64,000 nucleotides of DNA from Massilia sp. Mn16-1_5 (GCF_004798585.1 NZ_PPXQ01000010.1:124001-188000); one strand, 5' to 3'. Positions 54,382 to 63,330 are shown, counted from the stretch's first letter. The notes: generated by a model not told the origin, from the sequence alone. Translations and numbers: made by a program.

Positions 54382-55239
54382 ATGAGTGTGTCAAAGACCG
54401 CGCCGCATTATTTCGTGCCGGGCCCCTCGATGTGGCCGATGGCCGGCGGGATTTCGATGCTGGTGACCATGCTCGGCGCGTCCGGCTGGGTCAACAGCGC
54501 CTCCTGGGGACCGGCCGTCTGCCTGGCCGGCATCGTCGCGATGCTGACCGTGCTGTACTTCTGGTTCGGCGACGCCATCAAGGAGTCCGAAACGGGCCAG
54601 TACAGCCAGCGCATCGACTCGTCCTTCCGCTGGTCGATGAGCTGGTTCATCTTCTCGGAGGTGATGTTCTTCGCCGCCTTCTTCGGCGCGCTGTTCTATG
54701 CCCGTGCGATCTCCATGCCCTGGCTGGCCGATCTCGACCACAAGGTGCTGTGGCCCGACTTCGCCGCCCAATGGGGCAATACCGGCCCGGCCGGCGTGGT
54801 CGAGAGCTTCACCACCATGGGCCCGTTCTGGATCCCGACCATCAACACCGCGCTGCTGCTGACCTCGGGCGTGACGCTGACGATTGCCCACCACGCGCTG
54901 CGCGAAGGCCATCGCCGCAACACGGCCGTGTTCCTGTTCCTCACCATCCTGCTGGGCGCGATCTTCATGGGCTTCCAGGCCTACGAATACATCCACGCCT
55001 ACCAGGAGCTGAACCTGAAGCTGAGCTCGGGCATCTACGGCTCGACCTTCTTCATGCTGACCGGCTTCCACGGCTTCCACGTGACGATGGGCGCGATCAT
55101 GCTGTCGGTGGTGCTGTACCGCGTGCTGCGCGGCCACTTCACGGCTGACCACCACTTCGGTTTCGAAGGCGCCGCCTGGTACTGGCACTTCGTCGACGTG
55201 GTCTGGCTGGGGTTGTACGTGGTCGTGTACTGGCTGTAA
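54382..55239 (+). CDS. coxC: Cytochrome c oxidase subunit III
   Basis: Membrane subunit of 285 residues with seven helices, surrounding subunit I and stabilising proton uptake. Recognisable parts are RWSMSWFIFSEVMFFAAFFGALFYAR, the FFMLTGFHGFHVTMG hallmark, and HFGFEGAAWYWHFVDVVWLGLYVVVYW at the end. Two ATGs lie close together. AGGAG touches the one at 54376 but lies six bases before the one at 54382, so I use the latter. A perfect palindrome 22 nt after the stop marks the end of the coxB-coxC transcription unit. Confidence 0.96.
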   Translation: MSVSKTAPHYFVPGPSMWPMAGGISMLVTMLGASGWVNSASWGPAVCLAGIVAMLTVLYFWFGDAIKESETGQYSQRIDSSFRWSMSWFIFSEVMFFAAFFGALFYARAISMPWLADLDHKVLWPDFAAQWGNTGPAGVVESFTTMGPFWIPTINTALLLTSGVTLTIAHHALREGHRRNTAVFLFLTILLGAIFMGFQAYEYIHAYQELNLKLSSGIYGSTFFMLTGFHGFHVTMGAIMLSVVLYRVLRGHFTADHHFGFEGAAWYWHFVDVVWLGLYVVVYWL

Positions 55240-55260
55240 GCGGCGGCAGGAAGGAATAGC

Positions 55261-55286
55261 AGGGGACAGCCGCGCGGCTGTCCCCT
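55261..55286. terminator. Perfect 26-bp palindrome between coxC and DUF2909
   Basis: AGGGGACAGCCG and CGGCTGTCCCCT form a 12-bp perfect stem with CG at the centre, followed by TTGTC. It closes the convergent coxC and DUF2909 genes. Very strong hairpin, weak T-run. Confidence 0.7.
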
Positions 55287-55305
55287 TGTCATATGTAGGG
55301 TGCGC

Positions 55306-55506
55306 TCAGCGGATGCCGGTCGGATGGATCCAGCCCATCTTGTAGGAAGCGAGCACGATCAGGAACAGCGTGATCGACAGGCCGACGCGCATCGCCAGCG
55401 CCTGCACCGTGCGGTTGCTGCGGCCCTTGTCCTTCATCAGGAAGAACAGCGCCGAGCCGAGGCTGGCGATGATCAGGATGAAGGCGATGGCGATGAAGAT
55501 TTTCAT
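55306..55506 (-). CDS. DUF2909 twin-transmembrane protein
   Basis: Protein of 66 residues with two hydrophobic helices (IFIAIAFILIIASLGSALFFLM and VGLSITLFLIVLASYKMGW) joined by a basic loop (KDKGRSNRTVQALAMR). This is the DUF2909 pattern. It is found beside cytochrome oxidase genes in Burkholderiales, encoded opposite to surf1 as here. Start ATG 55506 is the start of that homology; a longer reading frame continues upstream opposite surf1 and is a shadow. Function unknown, perhaps oxidase-related because of its constant neighbours. Confidence 0.88.
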   Translation of the reverse strand: MKIFIAIAFILIIASLGSALFFLMKDKGRSNRTVQALAMRVGLSITLFLIVLASYKMGWIHPTGIR

Positions 55507-55542
55507 TATTCTTGCCCGCGGGTTGAGTAGAGGTTCATTGTA

Positions 55543-56295
55543 ATGCGTTTGGCATTCAGGTTTAGGGTCATTCCGTTCGTCGTTACCGTTGCGCTGGTGG
55601 TGCTCGGGGTCGTGCTGGGGAACTGGCAGACGAGGCGGGCGGAGGAGAAGCTGGGGATTGCGGCGCGGCTTGTTGAGCGTGGTGAGCAGGCGCCGGTGGT
55701 CCTCGGTGAGGGTGGGGGTGTGGATGGGCACGTACGCGTGGAGTCGGGACTCCACCCTACGGATCTCGAGTATCGGCGGGTGCGGGTGACGGGGGAGTGG
55801 GTCAGCCAATGGCCGCTGTTCCTGGATAACCGGCCGCTGAATGGGCGGGCGGGATTCATCCTGGCGATGCCGTTTAAAATAGCGGGTTCGGACCAACATG
55901 TGCTCGTGTTGCGCGGGTGGTTGCCGCGCGATGCGAACGACTACGCGCGCTTGCCGGACTTTCAAACGCCGGCCGGCACGGTGACGATCGAGGGCGTGGC
56001 CACGCTCAGCGCGGGGCACGTCATGCAGCTCGGCGGCGCGGGTGCGCTGAAGCCGGGGATGCGCGTGCAGAACCTCGACGTGGACAGCGTGGCCAAGGCA
56101 AGCGGCCTGGCGTTGGCGCCGTTTTTTGTCCAGCAGTCCGGGCAGGGCGAAGGCCTGGTGCGCGACTGGCCGGCACCGAGTACCGGCGTCGACAAGCACC
56201 GCGGCTACGCTTTCCAGTGGTACGCGCTGGCGGCCATGGCTGCCTTATTTTTCGTGATTACAGGGTTTCGAAGTGGAAGAAAACAAGCTGTCTGA
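55543..56295 (+). CDS. surf1: SURF1-family cytochrome oxidase assembly protein
   Basis: Membrane protein of 250 residues with N- and C-terminal helices (about 10-27 and 228-245) and a periplasmic domain; Surf1 aids haem a delivery to subunit I. VVLGVVLGNWQTRRAEEK and YRRVRVTGEWVSQWPLFLDNRPLNGRAGFI are hallmark segments. HRGYAFQWYALAAMA is the usual C-terminal motif. Residues 65-73 (RVESGLHPT) are encoded by one unit of the genome's palindromic repeat, in the loop before the first conserved strand. The frame is kept, so the protein is probably functional. It overlaps the next gene by 23 nt. Confidence 0.93.
   Translation: MRLAFRFRVIPFVVTVALVVLGVVLGNWQTRRAEEKLGIAARLVERGEQAPVVLGEGGGVDGHVRVESGLHPTDLEYRRVRVTGEWVSQWPLFLDNRPLNGRAGFILAMPFKIAGSDQHVLVLRGWLPRDANDYARLPDFQTPAGTVTIEGVATLSAGHVMQLGGAGALKPGMRVQNLDVDSVAKASGLALAPFFVQQSGQGEGLVRDWPAPSTGVDKHRGYAFQWYALAAMAALFFVITGFRSGRKQAV
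55735..55761. repeat. GTAGGGTGG-family repeat unit inside the surf1 reading frame
   Basis: On the minus strand this 27-nt stretch reads CGTAGGGTGG, AGTCCCGACT, CCACGCG. It shares both outer blocks with the unit at 21976, and only the self-complementary core differs. Its length is nine codons in frame. It is a single unit, not a pair. Confidence 0.8.
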
Positions 56296-56884
56296 AGGCG
56301 CGGCCAAGGCACAACGCAAGGGCCGCCTGAAACTGGGTCTCCTGCTGCTGGTCTGCGCGGCGCCGATCATCGCCTCGTATCTCACCTTTTACGTCATCAA
56401 GCCGAGCGGCCGCACCAATTACGGCGCCATCATCGACCAGCGCGCGCACCCGATGCCGCAGCTTTCCAGCACGACGCTCGACGGCCGCCCGGAGACGCTG
56501 GAAAACTATGCCGGCAAATGGATCATGGTGAAAGTCGGCGGCGGCCGTTGCGACGAGGCCTGCGCCAAGCAGCTGTTCGCCATGCGCCAGCTGCGCACCA
56601 TGCAGGGCAAGAACATGGACCGCGTCGAACGCGCGTGGCTGATCACCGACCAGGAGCCAGTCGACACCATCCTGATCCGCAGCTACGACGACATGCACAT
56701 GCTGCGCGTCTCGCCCGAACAGCTGGCGAAATGGCTGCCGACCGAGCAGGGGACGAAACTGGAAGACCATATCTTCCTGATCGACCCGCGCAGCAATCTC
56801 ATGATGCGCTTCCCGAAGGACCCGGACCCGCGCAAGGTGCACAAGGACTTGTCGAAGTTATTAAAAGCCTCGGCGATCGGTTAA
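56273..56884 (+). CDS. SCO-like thioredoxin-fold membrane protein of the oxidase operon
   Basis: Membrane-anchored protein of 203 residues. One N-terminal helix (about 21-43) precedes a periplasmic domain. The sequence PQLSSTTLDGRPETLENYAGKWIMVKVGGGRCDEACAKQL resembles a SCO/thioredoxin fold, with a CxxxC (CDEAC) at the copper or thiol site as in SCO1. HIFLIDPRSNLMMRFPKDPDPRKVHKDL is the usual C-terminal part. The distal His of classical SCO is less clear, perhaps H in LEDHIFL. GTG 56273 starts inside surf1 (23-nt overlap). A CuA-assembly or thiol-reducing role is inferred; the true SCO is at 58942. Confidence 0.82.
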   Translation: MEENKLSEGAAKAQRKGRLKLGLLLLVCAAPIIASYLTFYVIKPSGRTNYGAIIDQRAHPMPQLSSTTLDGRPETLENYAGKWIMVKVGGGRCDEACAKQLFAMRQLRTMQGKNMDRVERAWLITDQEPVDTILIRSYDDMHMLRVSPEQLAKWLPTEQGTKLEDHIFLIDPRSNLMMRFPKDPDPRKVHKDLSKLLKASAIG

Positions 56885-56890
56885 GCGGAC

Positions 56891-58039
56891 ATGCATCCTT
56901 CGACTTTGCTCCAGCTGGCCCTGATGGGCATCTTTGTCGCCAGCATCCCCCTGACCATGGTCTGGCTGTCGAACGACGCCAACAAGTACCGTAAACTCGT
57001 CTGGGTGATGGTGTTCTTGACCTTCGACCTGATCGTATTCGGCGGCTTTACCCGGCTCACCGACTCGGGCCTGGGCTGCCCCGACTGGCCGGGCTGCTAC
57101 GGCGCGGCGAACCCCTTCATCGCGCACGAGCAGATCGCCGCGGCCGAGGCCCTGATGCCGACCGGACCGGTGACCAAAGTGAAAGCCTGGATCGAGATGA
57201 TCCACCGCTACCTCGCGATGGGTATTGGCGTATTGATCATGGCGCTGATGTTCCAGGCCATCCGCCAGTGGAGAAAAACGCGCCAGCAGGCCTTCGCTCC
57301 GGCGCTGCCGGTGGCGCTGTTCCTGTTCGTCTGCGTGCAGGGCGCCTTCGGTGCCTGGACCGTGACCCTCAAGTTGCAGCCGGTGATCGTCACCATCCAC
57401 CTGCTGCTGGGCATGCTGCTGTTGTCGATGCTGGTCTGGCTGGGCGAGCGCGAGAATCACCTGATGAAGCCGCTGGCGCCGAGCCCCAAGCTGGCGACAG
57501 TAAAGTCCCTGCGCACGCTGGCACTGCTGGCCGCGGCCGTGCTGCTGGTCCAGATCGCATTGGGCGGGTGGGTGAGCACTAACTACGCAACCCTGGCCTG
57601 CGACGAATTCCCGCTCTGCGACGGCAAGTTCGTCCCCGAAATGGATTTCGAACACGGCTTTACTTTGTGGCGCGAACTGGGCAAGACGGCCGCGGGCCAT
57701 TACTTGCAATTCTCGGCCCTGGTCGCGATCCATTGGGTGCACCGCAACTTTGCCGTCGTGGTGACCCTGGTGCTGGGACTGACGGCCTGGCGCGCCTGGC
57801 GCCAGCCGGCGCTGCGCAAGACGGCGAAATTGATTGCCCTGGTGTTGCTGGTCCAGCTGTTCACGGGCGTGGCGACGGTGTTTTTCGACTTCCCGCTGGC
57901 CATTGCCGTGTTGCATAACGCCGGGGCTGCTCTCCTCGTCCTGCTGGTGACCATGTTAAACTACAAGGTCAAGCACTTGCTCGACGTGTCGCAGCGCGTC
58001 CCCGCGAATGCCGACGTTCCTGCGAACTCGTATCGATGA
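56891..58039 (+). CDS. ctaA: Haem A synthase CtaA/Cox15
   Basis: Eight-helix membrane enzyme of 382 residues that oxidises the C8 methyl of haem O to give haem [23 protein letters not shown] is the typical loop, and [13 protein letters not shown] carries a conserved haem-ligand His. The second half repeats the pattern with [22 protein letters not shown] and [13 protein letters not shown]. The H and C residues needed for haem binding and loop disulfide ([15 protein letters not shown]) are all present. It begins 6 nt after the SCO-like gene, and its stop overlaps ctaB by 4 nt. Confidence 0.96.
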   Translation: MHPSTLLQLALMGIFVASIPLTMVWLSNDANKYRKLVWVMVFLTFDLIVFGGFTRLTDSGLGCPDWPGCYGAANPFIAHEQIAAAEALMPTGPVTKVKAWIEMIHRYLAMGIGVLIMALMFQAIRQWRKTRQQAFAPALPVALFLFVCVQGAFGAWTVTLKLQPVIVTIHLLLGMLLLSMLVWLGERENHLMKPLAPSPKLATVKSLRTLALLAAAVLLVQIALGGWVSTNYATLACDEFPLCDGKFVPEMDFEHGFTLWRELGKTAAGHYLQFSALVAIHWVHRNFAVVVTLVLGLTAWRAWRQPALRKTAKLIALVLLVQLFTGVATVFFDFPLAIAVLHNAGAALLVLLVTMLNYKVKHLLDVSQRVPANADVPANSYR

Positions 58040-58926
58040 CCACCCAGACCGCCCTCCACTCCACCAGCCGCTTCTCCCAATACTGGACGCTGACCAAGCC
58101 CCGGGTGACCCAGCTCGCCGTTTTCTGCGCCATCATCGGCATGTTCCTGGCGACCGACGGTTTCCCCGGCTGGCGCGTGCTGGTCGCCGGCACGATCGGG
58201 ATCTGGCTGCTGGCGGGCGCCGCCTTTGCCGTCAACTGCCTGATCGAAGCCGAGATCGACGCCCGCATGGCCCGTACCGCACGGCGCGCCACCGCGCGCG
58301 GCGAACTGACGCGCAACCAGACCCTGGTCTTCTCCGCCATCATCGGCGGCCTCGGCATGTGGGTGCTGTACGCCTTCGTCAATCCGCTGACGATGTGGCT
58401 GACCTTCGTCACCTTCGTCGGCTATGCCGTCATCTACACGATCTACCTGAAACCGGCGACGCCGCAGAACATCGTCATCGGCGGCCTGTCGGGCGCGATG
58501 CCGCCGGCGCTGGGCTGGGCGGCGGTCGCGAACGAGGTGCCGATGCAGGCCTGGCTGCTGGTGCTGATCATTTTCGTCTGGACCCCGCCGCACTTCTGGG
58601 CGCTGGCCATGTACCGGCGCGAGGACTATGCGCGCTCGGGCCTGCCGATGCTGCCGGTGACCCACGGCATGGCCTATACCGGCCAGCAGGTCTGGCTGTA
58701 TTCGCTGGCGCTGTTCGCCACCGCCTTGCTGCCCTGGATCGTGCGCATGAGCGGCCTGATCTACCTGGTTGCCGCCATCATCCTGAACGCGATTTTCCTG
58801 CGCCACGCCTGGCGCGTGCACAAGCACTACAGCGACCAGGTGGCGCGCAAGGCCTTTGCTTATTCGATCGTCTACCTGTCGCTGCTGTTTGCGGCGCTGC
58901 TGGTCGACCATTATTTTCGGTTTTAA
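58036..58926 (+). CDS. ctaB: Protoheme IX farnesyltransferase CtaB (haem O synthase)
   Basis: UbiA-superfamily membrane prenyltransferase of 296 residues that adds a farnesyl group to haem B. The N-terminal [20 protein letters not shown] is typical. Prenyl-diphosphate motifs are [18 protein letters not shown] near residue 70, and the second aspartate motif is probably formed around [27 protein letters not shown], a CyoE/CtaB hallmark. It overlaps ctaA by 4 nt and supplies its substrate, haem O. The sco gene follows after 15 nt. Confidence 0.96.
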   Translation: MTTQTALHSTSRFSQYWTLTKPRVTQLAVFCAIIGMFLATDGFPGWRVLVAGTIGIWLLAGAAFAVNCLIEAEIDARMARTARRATARGELTRNQTLVFSAIIGGLGMWVLYAFVNPLTMWLTFVTFVGYAVIYTIYLKPATPQNIVIGGLSGAMPPALGWAAVANEVPMQAWLLVLIIFVWTPPHFWALAMYRREDYARSGLPMLPVTHGMAYTGQQVWLYSLALFATALLPWIVRMSGLIYLVAAIILNAIFLRHAWRVHKHYSDQVARKAFAYSIVYLSLLFAALLVDHYFRF

Positions 58927-58941
58927 TTCGCAAGTTCTGCC

Positions 58942-59529
58942 ATGAAAAGACTGATTACCGCCGGGATGATCGCGCTGGCGCTGCTGTCCGCCGGCTGCGA
59001 CAAGCTGTCCTCGAAACCTGTCGCCTTCCAGAACACGGACCTGACCGGCCTCGATTATGCGAAAGGCTTTTCGCTGACCGACCATAACGGCAAGCCGCGC
59101 ACGCTGGCCGACTTCAAGGGCAAGGTGGTGGTGCTGTTCTTCGGCTACACCCAGTGCCCGGATGTCTGCCCGACCACGATGGCCGAGATGGCCGCCGTGA
59201 TGAAGGAACTCGGCCCCTCGAGCAACGAGGTGCAGGTGCTGTTCGTCACCCTCGACCCGGAGCGCGACACCCAGGAACTGCTGGCTTCCTATGTGCCTGC
59301 GTTCGACAAGCGCTTCCTCGGCCTGCGCGGCACGCCGGAACAGACGGCGGCCACGGCCAAGGAATTCAAGGTGTTTGTCTCGAAGGTGCCGGGCAAGGAG
59401 CCGGGCAGCTATACGGTCGACCACACGGCCGGCAGCTATGTGTTCGACAAGGAAGGGCGCGTGCGCCTGTTCCTGCGCCATGGCCAGGGTCCCGCTCCCG
59501 TCGTGCACGACCTGCGCCAGCTGTTATGA
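58942..59529 (+). CDS. SCO1/SenC copper chaperone lipoprotein
   Basis: Periplasmic thioredoxin-fold copper protein of 195 residues that helps build the CuA site of subunit II. The N-terminus is a lipoprotein signal with lipobox LLSAGC, giving Cys20 as lipid anchor. The Cu ligands are C72 and C76 (TQCPDVCPTTM) and H161 (YTVDHTAGS). FVTLDPERDT is another SCO hallmark. It is the last gene of the ctaA-ctaB-sco run, and a 9-bp hairpin overlaps its stop codon. The start ATG begins the signal peptide directly. Confidence 0.95.
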   Translation: MKRLITAGMIALALLSAGCDKLSSKPVAFQNTDLTGLDYAKGFSLTDHNGKPRTLADFKGKVVVLFFGYTQCPDVCPTTMAEMAAVMKELGPSSNEVQVLFVTLDPERDTQELLASYVPAFDKRFLGLRGTPEQTAATAKEFKVFVSKVPGKEPGSYTVDHTAGSYVFDKEGRVRLFLRHGQGPAPVVHDLRQLL

Positions 59530-59548
59530 TTGTCTTGTAAAGACAATC
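59528..59548 (+). terminator. Hairpin at the end of the cta/sco operon
   Basis: GATTGTCTT and AAGACAATC pair perfectly around GTA. It begins in the sco stop codon and ends 13 nt before the next gene. There is no T-run, so it may be an operator or a leaky terminator. Confidence 0.45.
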
Positions 59549-59561
59549 TCTTACGGCTGGC

Positions 59562-60635
59562 ATGGAACCACGCTCAGGCAGGAACTACACGCGCATCGCC
59601 ACGGTCGTCCTGCTCACGCTGGGCTGCCTCTGGGTGCTGAAACCCTTCCTGCCCGCGATCCTGTTCGCGGCCGCCGTCGTCATTTCCTCCTGGCCCTTGT
59701 ACCTGCGCCTGCTGCGCGCGATGCAGGGACGCCGCTCGCTGGCGGCGCTGACGATGACGCTCTCGCTGACCCTGCTCGTCATCATCCCGCTGGCCATCGT
59801 TGCCTACAACCTGGCCGACGACGTCGCCACCACCTTCGGCCAGCTGCGCTATGCCATCGAGCACGGCGCCCTCGTGCCCCCTGGCTGGGTGCGCGAGCTG
59901 CCCTTCATCGGCGATACCCTCGACATCTATTTGCGCCAGCTGGTTGCCAGCCGCGACCAGATGCTGGAACTGGCCCAGCGCATGGTCGAACCGGCGCGCC
60001 ACTACCTGATGGCCGGCGGCCTGATGCTCGGTACCGGCGTGGTGCAGATGAGCCTGGCCGCATTCGTCAGCTTCTTCCTGTACCGCGACGGCCACGCGCT
60101 GATCGCGGTCACAAGCAGCATGATGGCCAAGGTGATGGGCGAGGGCGCCGAATCCGTGTCCGACACGATCAGCCAGACGACGCGCGGCGTCATGTACGGC
60201 CTGCTCGGTACGGCCCTGGCCCAGGCGCTGGTGGCCGCGATCGGCTTCTCGATGGCCGGCGTGCCGGCCGTGCCGCTGCTGTCGGTGCTGGTGTTCGTCA
60301 CCTCGCTGGTGCCCTTCGGTCCGCCGTTGATCTGGGGCAGCGCCACGATCTGGCTGTTCTCGCAGGGCGAGACGGGCTGGGGCATCTTCATGCTGATCTG
60401 GGGCACCTTCCTGATCAGCGGCGTCGACAACGTCGTGCGCCCGATGCTGATCAGCCGCGGCACCAGTTTGCCCTTCCTGCTGACATTGCTTGGCGTGCTC
60501 GGCGGCGTGATCGCCTTCGGCTTTGTCGGCATGTTCATCGGGCCGGTGCTGCTGGCGGTGGGCTATTCCTTGATGAGCGAATGGACGGGGACGCGCGATC
60601 CGATCGTGAAGCAGAAAGGGGAGCAGGAAGCCTGA
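59562..60635 (+). CDS. AI-2E family transporter (PerM-like permease)
   Basis: Membrane protein of 357 residues with about seven to eight helices, of the PF01594 AI-2E transporter family. Features include the N-terminal PFLPAILFAAAVVISSWPLY, a long amphipathic middle (residues about 90-160), and the conserved GAESVSDTISQTTRGVMYGLLGTALAQALVAAIGF. Near the C-terminus VPFGPPLIWGSATIWLF and VDNVVRPMLISRGTSLPFLLTLLGVLGGVIAFG are family hallmarks. The name is historical; members transport varied substrates, including sodium/proton exchange. No substrate is implied by the neighbours. Confidence 0.92.
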   Translation: MEPRSGRNYTRIATVVLLTLGCLWVLKPFLPAILFAAAVVISSWPLYLRLLRAMQGRRSLAALTMTLSLTLLVIIPLAIVAYNLADDVATTFGQLRYAIEHGALVPPGWVRELPFIGDTLDIYLRQLVASRDQMLELAQRMVEPARHYLMAGGLMLGTGVVQMSLAAFVSFFLYRDGHALIAVTSSMMAKVMGEGAESVSDTISQTTRGVMYGLLGTALAQALVAAIGFSMAGVPAVPLLSVLVFVTSLVPFGPPLIWGSATIWLFSQGETGWGIFMLIWGTFLISGVDNVVRPMLISRGTSLPFLLTLLGVLGGVIAFGFVGMFIGPVLLAVGYSLMSEWTGTRDPIVKQKGEQEA

Positions 60636-60711
60636 GGTGAGTTAATTATGCGACAGCATTTTCGCCTAGCCGATATGCTTTGCATAACAATAATCATCAT
60701 GAGGACCTGCC

Positions 60712-61143
60712 ATGTCTACCGCAACGACGGCCACCCCGGTCTACCGCAGCCCGCCAGGGCTGCTGCACACGATCCTGCTTGCCGGATCAGTGCCTTTGTT
60801 CCTCGGCGCATTGCTGAGTGATATCGCTTATCACAACACCTACCAGATCCAGTGGAGCAATTTCGCCTCCTGGCTGCTCGCAGGTGCCGAGCTGTTCGCC
60901 GGTCTCGCCCTGTTGGGCGCGCTGATTGGACTGGTGCGGTCGCCGCGCAAGGGCGGGCAGCCGCTGACCTACTTCCTGTTGCTGCTCGTGACCTGGGTGC
61001 TGGGCCTGGTCAACGCCTTCCAGCATGCGAAGGATGCCTGGGCCGTCATGCCGGCGGGCCTGGTGCTGTCGGTCATCGTCACCATCCTGATCCTGGTGAC
61101 CGCCTGGATCGGCCTGCAGCCACGTGCGGGAGGTGTGCAATGA
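60712..61143 (+). CDS. DUF2231 membrane protein
   Basis: Four-helix membrane protein of 143 residues in the DUF2231 family. The first helix segment SPPGLLHTILLAGSVPLFLGALLSDIAY has the typical conserved HTILL. WSNFASWLLAGAELFAGLALLGALIGL and the FQHAKDAWAV loop are also characteristic. GAGGA precedes the ATG. Its stop overlaps the start of the sorbosone dehydrogenase-like gene by 4 nt. This pairing recurs in other proteobacteria and suggests that it is a membrane partner, maybe for electron transfer, of that enzyme. Confidence 0.88.
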   Translation: MSTATTATPVYRSPPGLLHTILLAGSVPLFLGALLSDIAYHNTYQIQWSNFASWLLAGAELFAGLALLGALIGLVRSPRKGGQPLTYFLLLLVTWVLGLVNAFQHAKDAWAVMPAGLVLSVIVTILILVTAWIGLQPRAGGVQ

Positions 61144-62432
61144 AACGCGCGAACGTTTTGATCGTCATGGGTATGGCGCTGCTGCTGGGCGCCTGCAGCG
61201 ACGAAGGCAGCAAGACCCTGTCGATCGGCCCGGATCCGAAGATGCCGGAACCGCACCGCGGCCTGCTGCCCGACATGAAGATCGCCGAGCCGGAGGCCTG
61301 GGGCACTCGCAAGCCGACCGTGCCGCAGGGTTACACCATCACCGCGATCGCGACCGACCTGGCGATTCCGCGCCAGACCCTGGTGCTGCCGAACGGCGAC
61401 ATCATCGTGGCGGAAGGCCGTGGCGGCAGCGCGGCCAAGCTGAAACCGAAGGATGTGATCGCCGGCTACATCAAGGCCAAGGGCAATACCAAGGTCAAGA
61501 GCGGCAACCGCCTGACCCTGCTGCGCGACGCCGACAAGGACGGCACGTATGAACTCAAGACGGTGTTCGCGGACAAGCTGAACGCCCCTTACGGCTTGGC
61601 CTTCGCCAACGGCAAGCTGTACGTCGCCAACCAGGATGCCCTGGTCAGCTTCGACTATACCGAGGGCCAGACCAAGGCCGGCGGCCCGCCGAAGACGATC
61701 ACGCAGCTGCCGTCCGAGATCAACCACCACTGGACCAAGTCGCTGGCCCTCAGCCCCGACGGCCGCTTCGCCTATGTCGGCATCGGCTCGAACAGCAACA
61801 TCACCGAGCGCGGCATGGAAGCGGAAGTGGACCGCGCGATGATCTGGCAGATCGACGTCAACACGGGCGCCCACCGGCCGTATGCCACCGGCGTGCGTAA
61901 TCCGACGGCCCTGGCGATCCAGCCGGAAACCGGACAGCTGTGGGCCGTGGCCAACGAGCGCGATGAAATCGGCCCCGACCTGGTGCCGGACTACCTGAGT
62001 TCGATCCGCGACGGCGGCTTTTACGGCTGGCCGTACAGCTATTGGGGCCAGAACGTCGATAACCGCGTCCAGCCGGGCAACCCGGAAAAGGTCGCCGCCG
62101 CCATCAAGCCCGACTACAGCCTGGGCGCCCACGTCGCCGCGCTGGGCGTGAGCTTCTCGGCACCGGTCATGGGCGGCGCCTTTGCGAACGGCGCCTTCGT
62201 CGGCGAACACGGCAGCTGGAACACGAACAACCCGGTGGGGTACAAGGTGGTCTTCGTGCCCTTCAACGGCGGACGTCCTGCCGGTCCGGCGGTCGATTTC
62301 GTGACCGGGTTCCGCGACAGCGACGGCAAGACGCGTGGGCGGCCGGTCGGCGTGACGGTCGATCCGCGCGGGGCGCTGATCGTGGCGGATGACCTGGCGA
62401 ATACCATTTGGCGGGTGACGCCGGCTCGCTGA
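61140..62432 (+). CDS. Sorbosone dehydrogenase-family PQQ-type beta-propeller lipoprotein
   Basis: Exported beta-propeller protein of 430 residues related to PQQ-dependent L-sorbosone and soluble glucose dehydrogenases. The signal peptide ends in lipobox LLLGACS, so it is probably lipid-anchored. Typical parts are LAIPRQTLVLPNGDIIVAEGRGG, LNAPYGLAFANGKLYVANQD and GTGVRNPTALA-like AYATGVRNPTALAIQPETGQLWAVANERDEIG. GEHGSWNTNNPVGYKVV closes the propeller. The substrate is unknown; sugar or aldose oxidation is inferred. It overlaps the DUF2231 gene by 4 nt (ATGA). A GC-rich hairpin follows the stop. Confidence 0.9.
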   Translation: MKRANVLIVMGMALLLGACSDEGSKTLSIGPDPKMPEPHRGLLPDMKIAEPEAWGTRKPTVPQGYTITAIATDLAIPRQTLVLPNGDIIVAEGRGGSAAKLKPKDVIAGYIKAKGNTKVKSGNRLTLLRDADKDGTYELKTVFADKLNAPYGLAFANGKLYVANQDALVSFDYTEGQTKAGGPPKTITQLPSEINHHWTKSLALSPDGRFAYVGIGSNSNITERGMEAEVDRAMIWQIDVNTGAHRPYATGVRNPTALAIQPETGQLWAVANERDEIGPDLVPDYLSSIRDGGFYGWPYSYWGQNVDNRVQPGNPEKVAAAIKPDYSLGAHVAALGVSFSAPVMGGAFANGAFVGEHGSWNTNNPVGYKVVFVPFNGGRPAGPAVDFVTGFRDSDGKTRGRPVGVTVDPRGALIVADDLANTIWRVTPAR

Positions 62433-62444
62433 GCCGCGCCTGGT

Positions 62445-62467
62445 GAGGAGGCGTCCGGCGCCTCCTC
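62445..62467 (+). terminator. Hairpin after the sorbosone dehydrogenase-like gene
   Basis: GAGGAGGCG and CGCCTCCTC pair around TCCGG. A TTTT tract occurs about 10 nt later. It probably separates the DUF2231 operon from the AraC gene. Confidence 0.6.
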
Positions 62468-62507
62468 ATGCTAGACTTTTCGCTTCATCTGTAGGCCGGA
62501 CACCGTC

Positions 62508-63272
62508 GTGGCACTTTCAGGAACCTCACCCTTCGACATCGAAATCCGCTCCTATGCCGAAGAACGGGAGCCGGATCGCCATACTTACGCCCAGCTCGTG
62601 CTGCCGGTAGCGGGAGACGTCCAGCTTGCCATCGAGGGGCGTGGCCGGCGCCTCGATCCTTTACAAGGCGCCTTCGTGCCGGTCGGGGCCTGGCATGCGC
62701 AGTCGAGCGAGGCGTGCAACCGGTCGCTGATCCTCGATATCGATGCCGCGGCGCTGACGCACGCGGGCTGGCAGCGGCTGCAGGAAAAGCCGTTCACGGC
62801 GATCACCCCGGCGGCGCGCAAGCTGATCGAGTTCATGGAGCTGGTCACCGAGCAGCGCGCCGTCCAGGCGGCGCATCTTGCCGGCTGGGTGCCGCTGCTG
62901 CTCGATACGCTGGCCCTGGGCGCGCCGCAGCCGCGTTCGCGCCTGGCTGCGCTGCTGGCGCGGGTCGAGGCCAATCCCGGCAATCCGTGGTCGACCGAAT
63001 CGATGGCGCAGTGCGCGCGCATCAGCGTCAGCCGTCTTCACGCGCTGTTTCGCGAGGAGCTTGATACGAGTCCGCATGCCTGGCTGCTGCAACAGCGCGT
63101 CGACTTCGCCTGCCGCATTCTCGCCGGTACCAATCGTTCGATCGCCGACGTGGCGCAGGCGGCCGGCTTTTCCGACCAGAGCGCGCTGACGCGGGCCATG
63201 CGCCAGGGGCTCGATGTGACACCGGCGGCCTATCGCCGTGCAATGCGAGAGAATGCGACAAGGATTCGGTAG
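62508..63272 (+). CDS. AraC-family transcriptional regulator
   Basis: Regulator of 254 residues. The N-terminal part (about 1-95) is a cupin-like sensor (YAQLVLPVAGDVQLAIEGRG, LDPLQGAFVPVGAWHAQSS). The C-terminal part (about 150-250) has the two AraC helix-turn-helix motifs, with STESMAQCARISVSRLHALFREELDTSPHAWLLQQRVDFACRIL and SIADVAQAAGFSDQSALTRAMRQGLDVTPAAYRRAM. Start is GTG 62508, as no ATG lies nearby in frame. It precedes an EamA permease by 58 nt on the same strand and probably controls it, perhaps in response to an amino acid or metabolite. The ligand is unknown. Confidence 0.92.
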   Translation: MALSGTSPFDIEIRSYAEEREPDRHTYAQLVLPVAGDVQLAIEGRGRRLDPLQGAFVPVGAWHAQSSEACNRSLILDIDAAALTHAGWQRLQEKPFTAITPAARKLIEFMELVTEQRAVQAAHLAGWVPLLLDTLALGAPQPRSRLAALLARVEANPGNPWSTESMAQCARISVSRLHALFREELDTSPHAWLLQQRVDFACRILAGTNRSIADVAQAAGFSDQSALTRAMRQGLDVTPAAYRRAMRENATRIR

Positions 63273-63330
63273 TTCCCGCCAAGACTGCTCCTCGACGGCC
63301 GTCCAGAATCAAGGCTGACAGGAGAATCAC

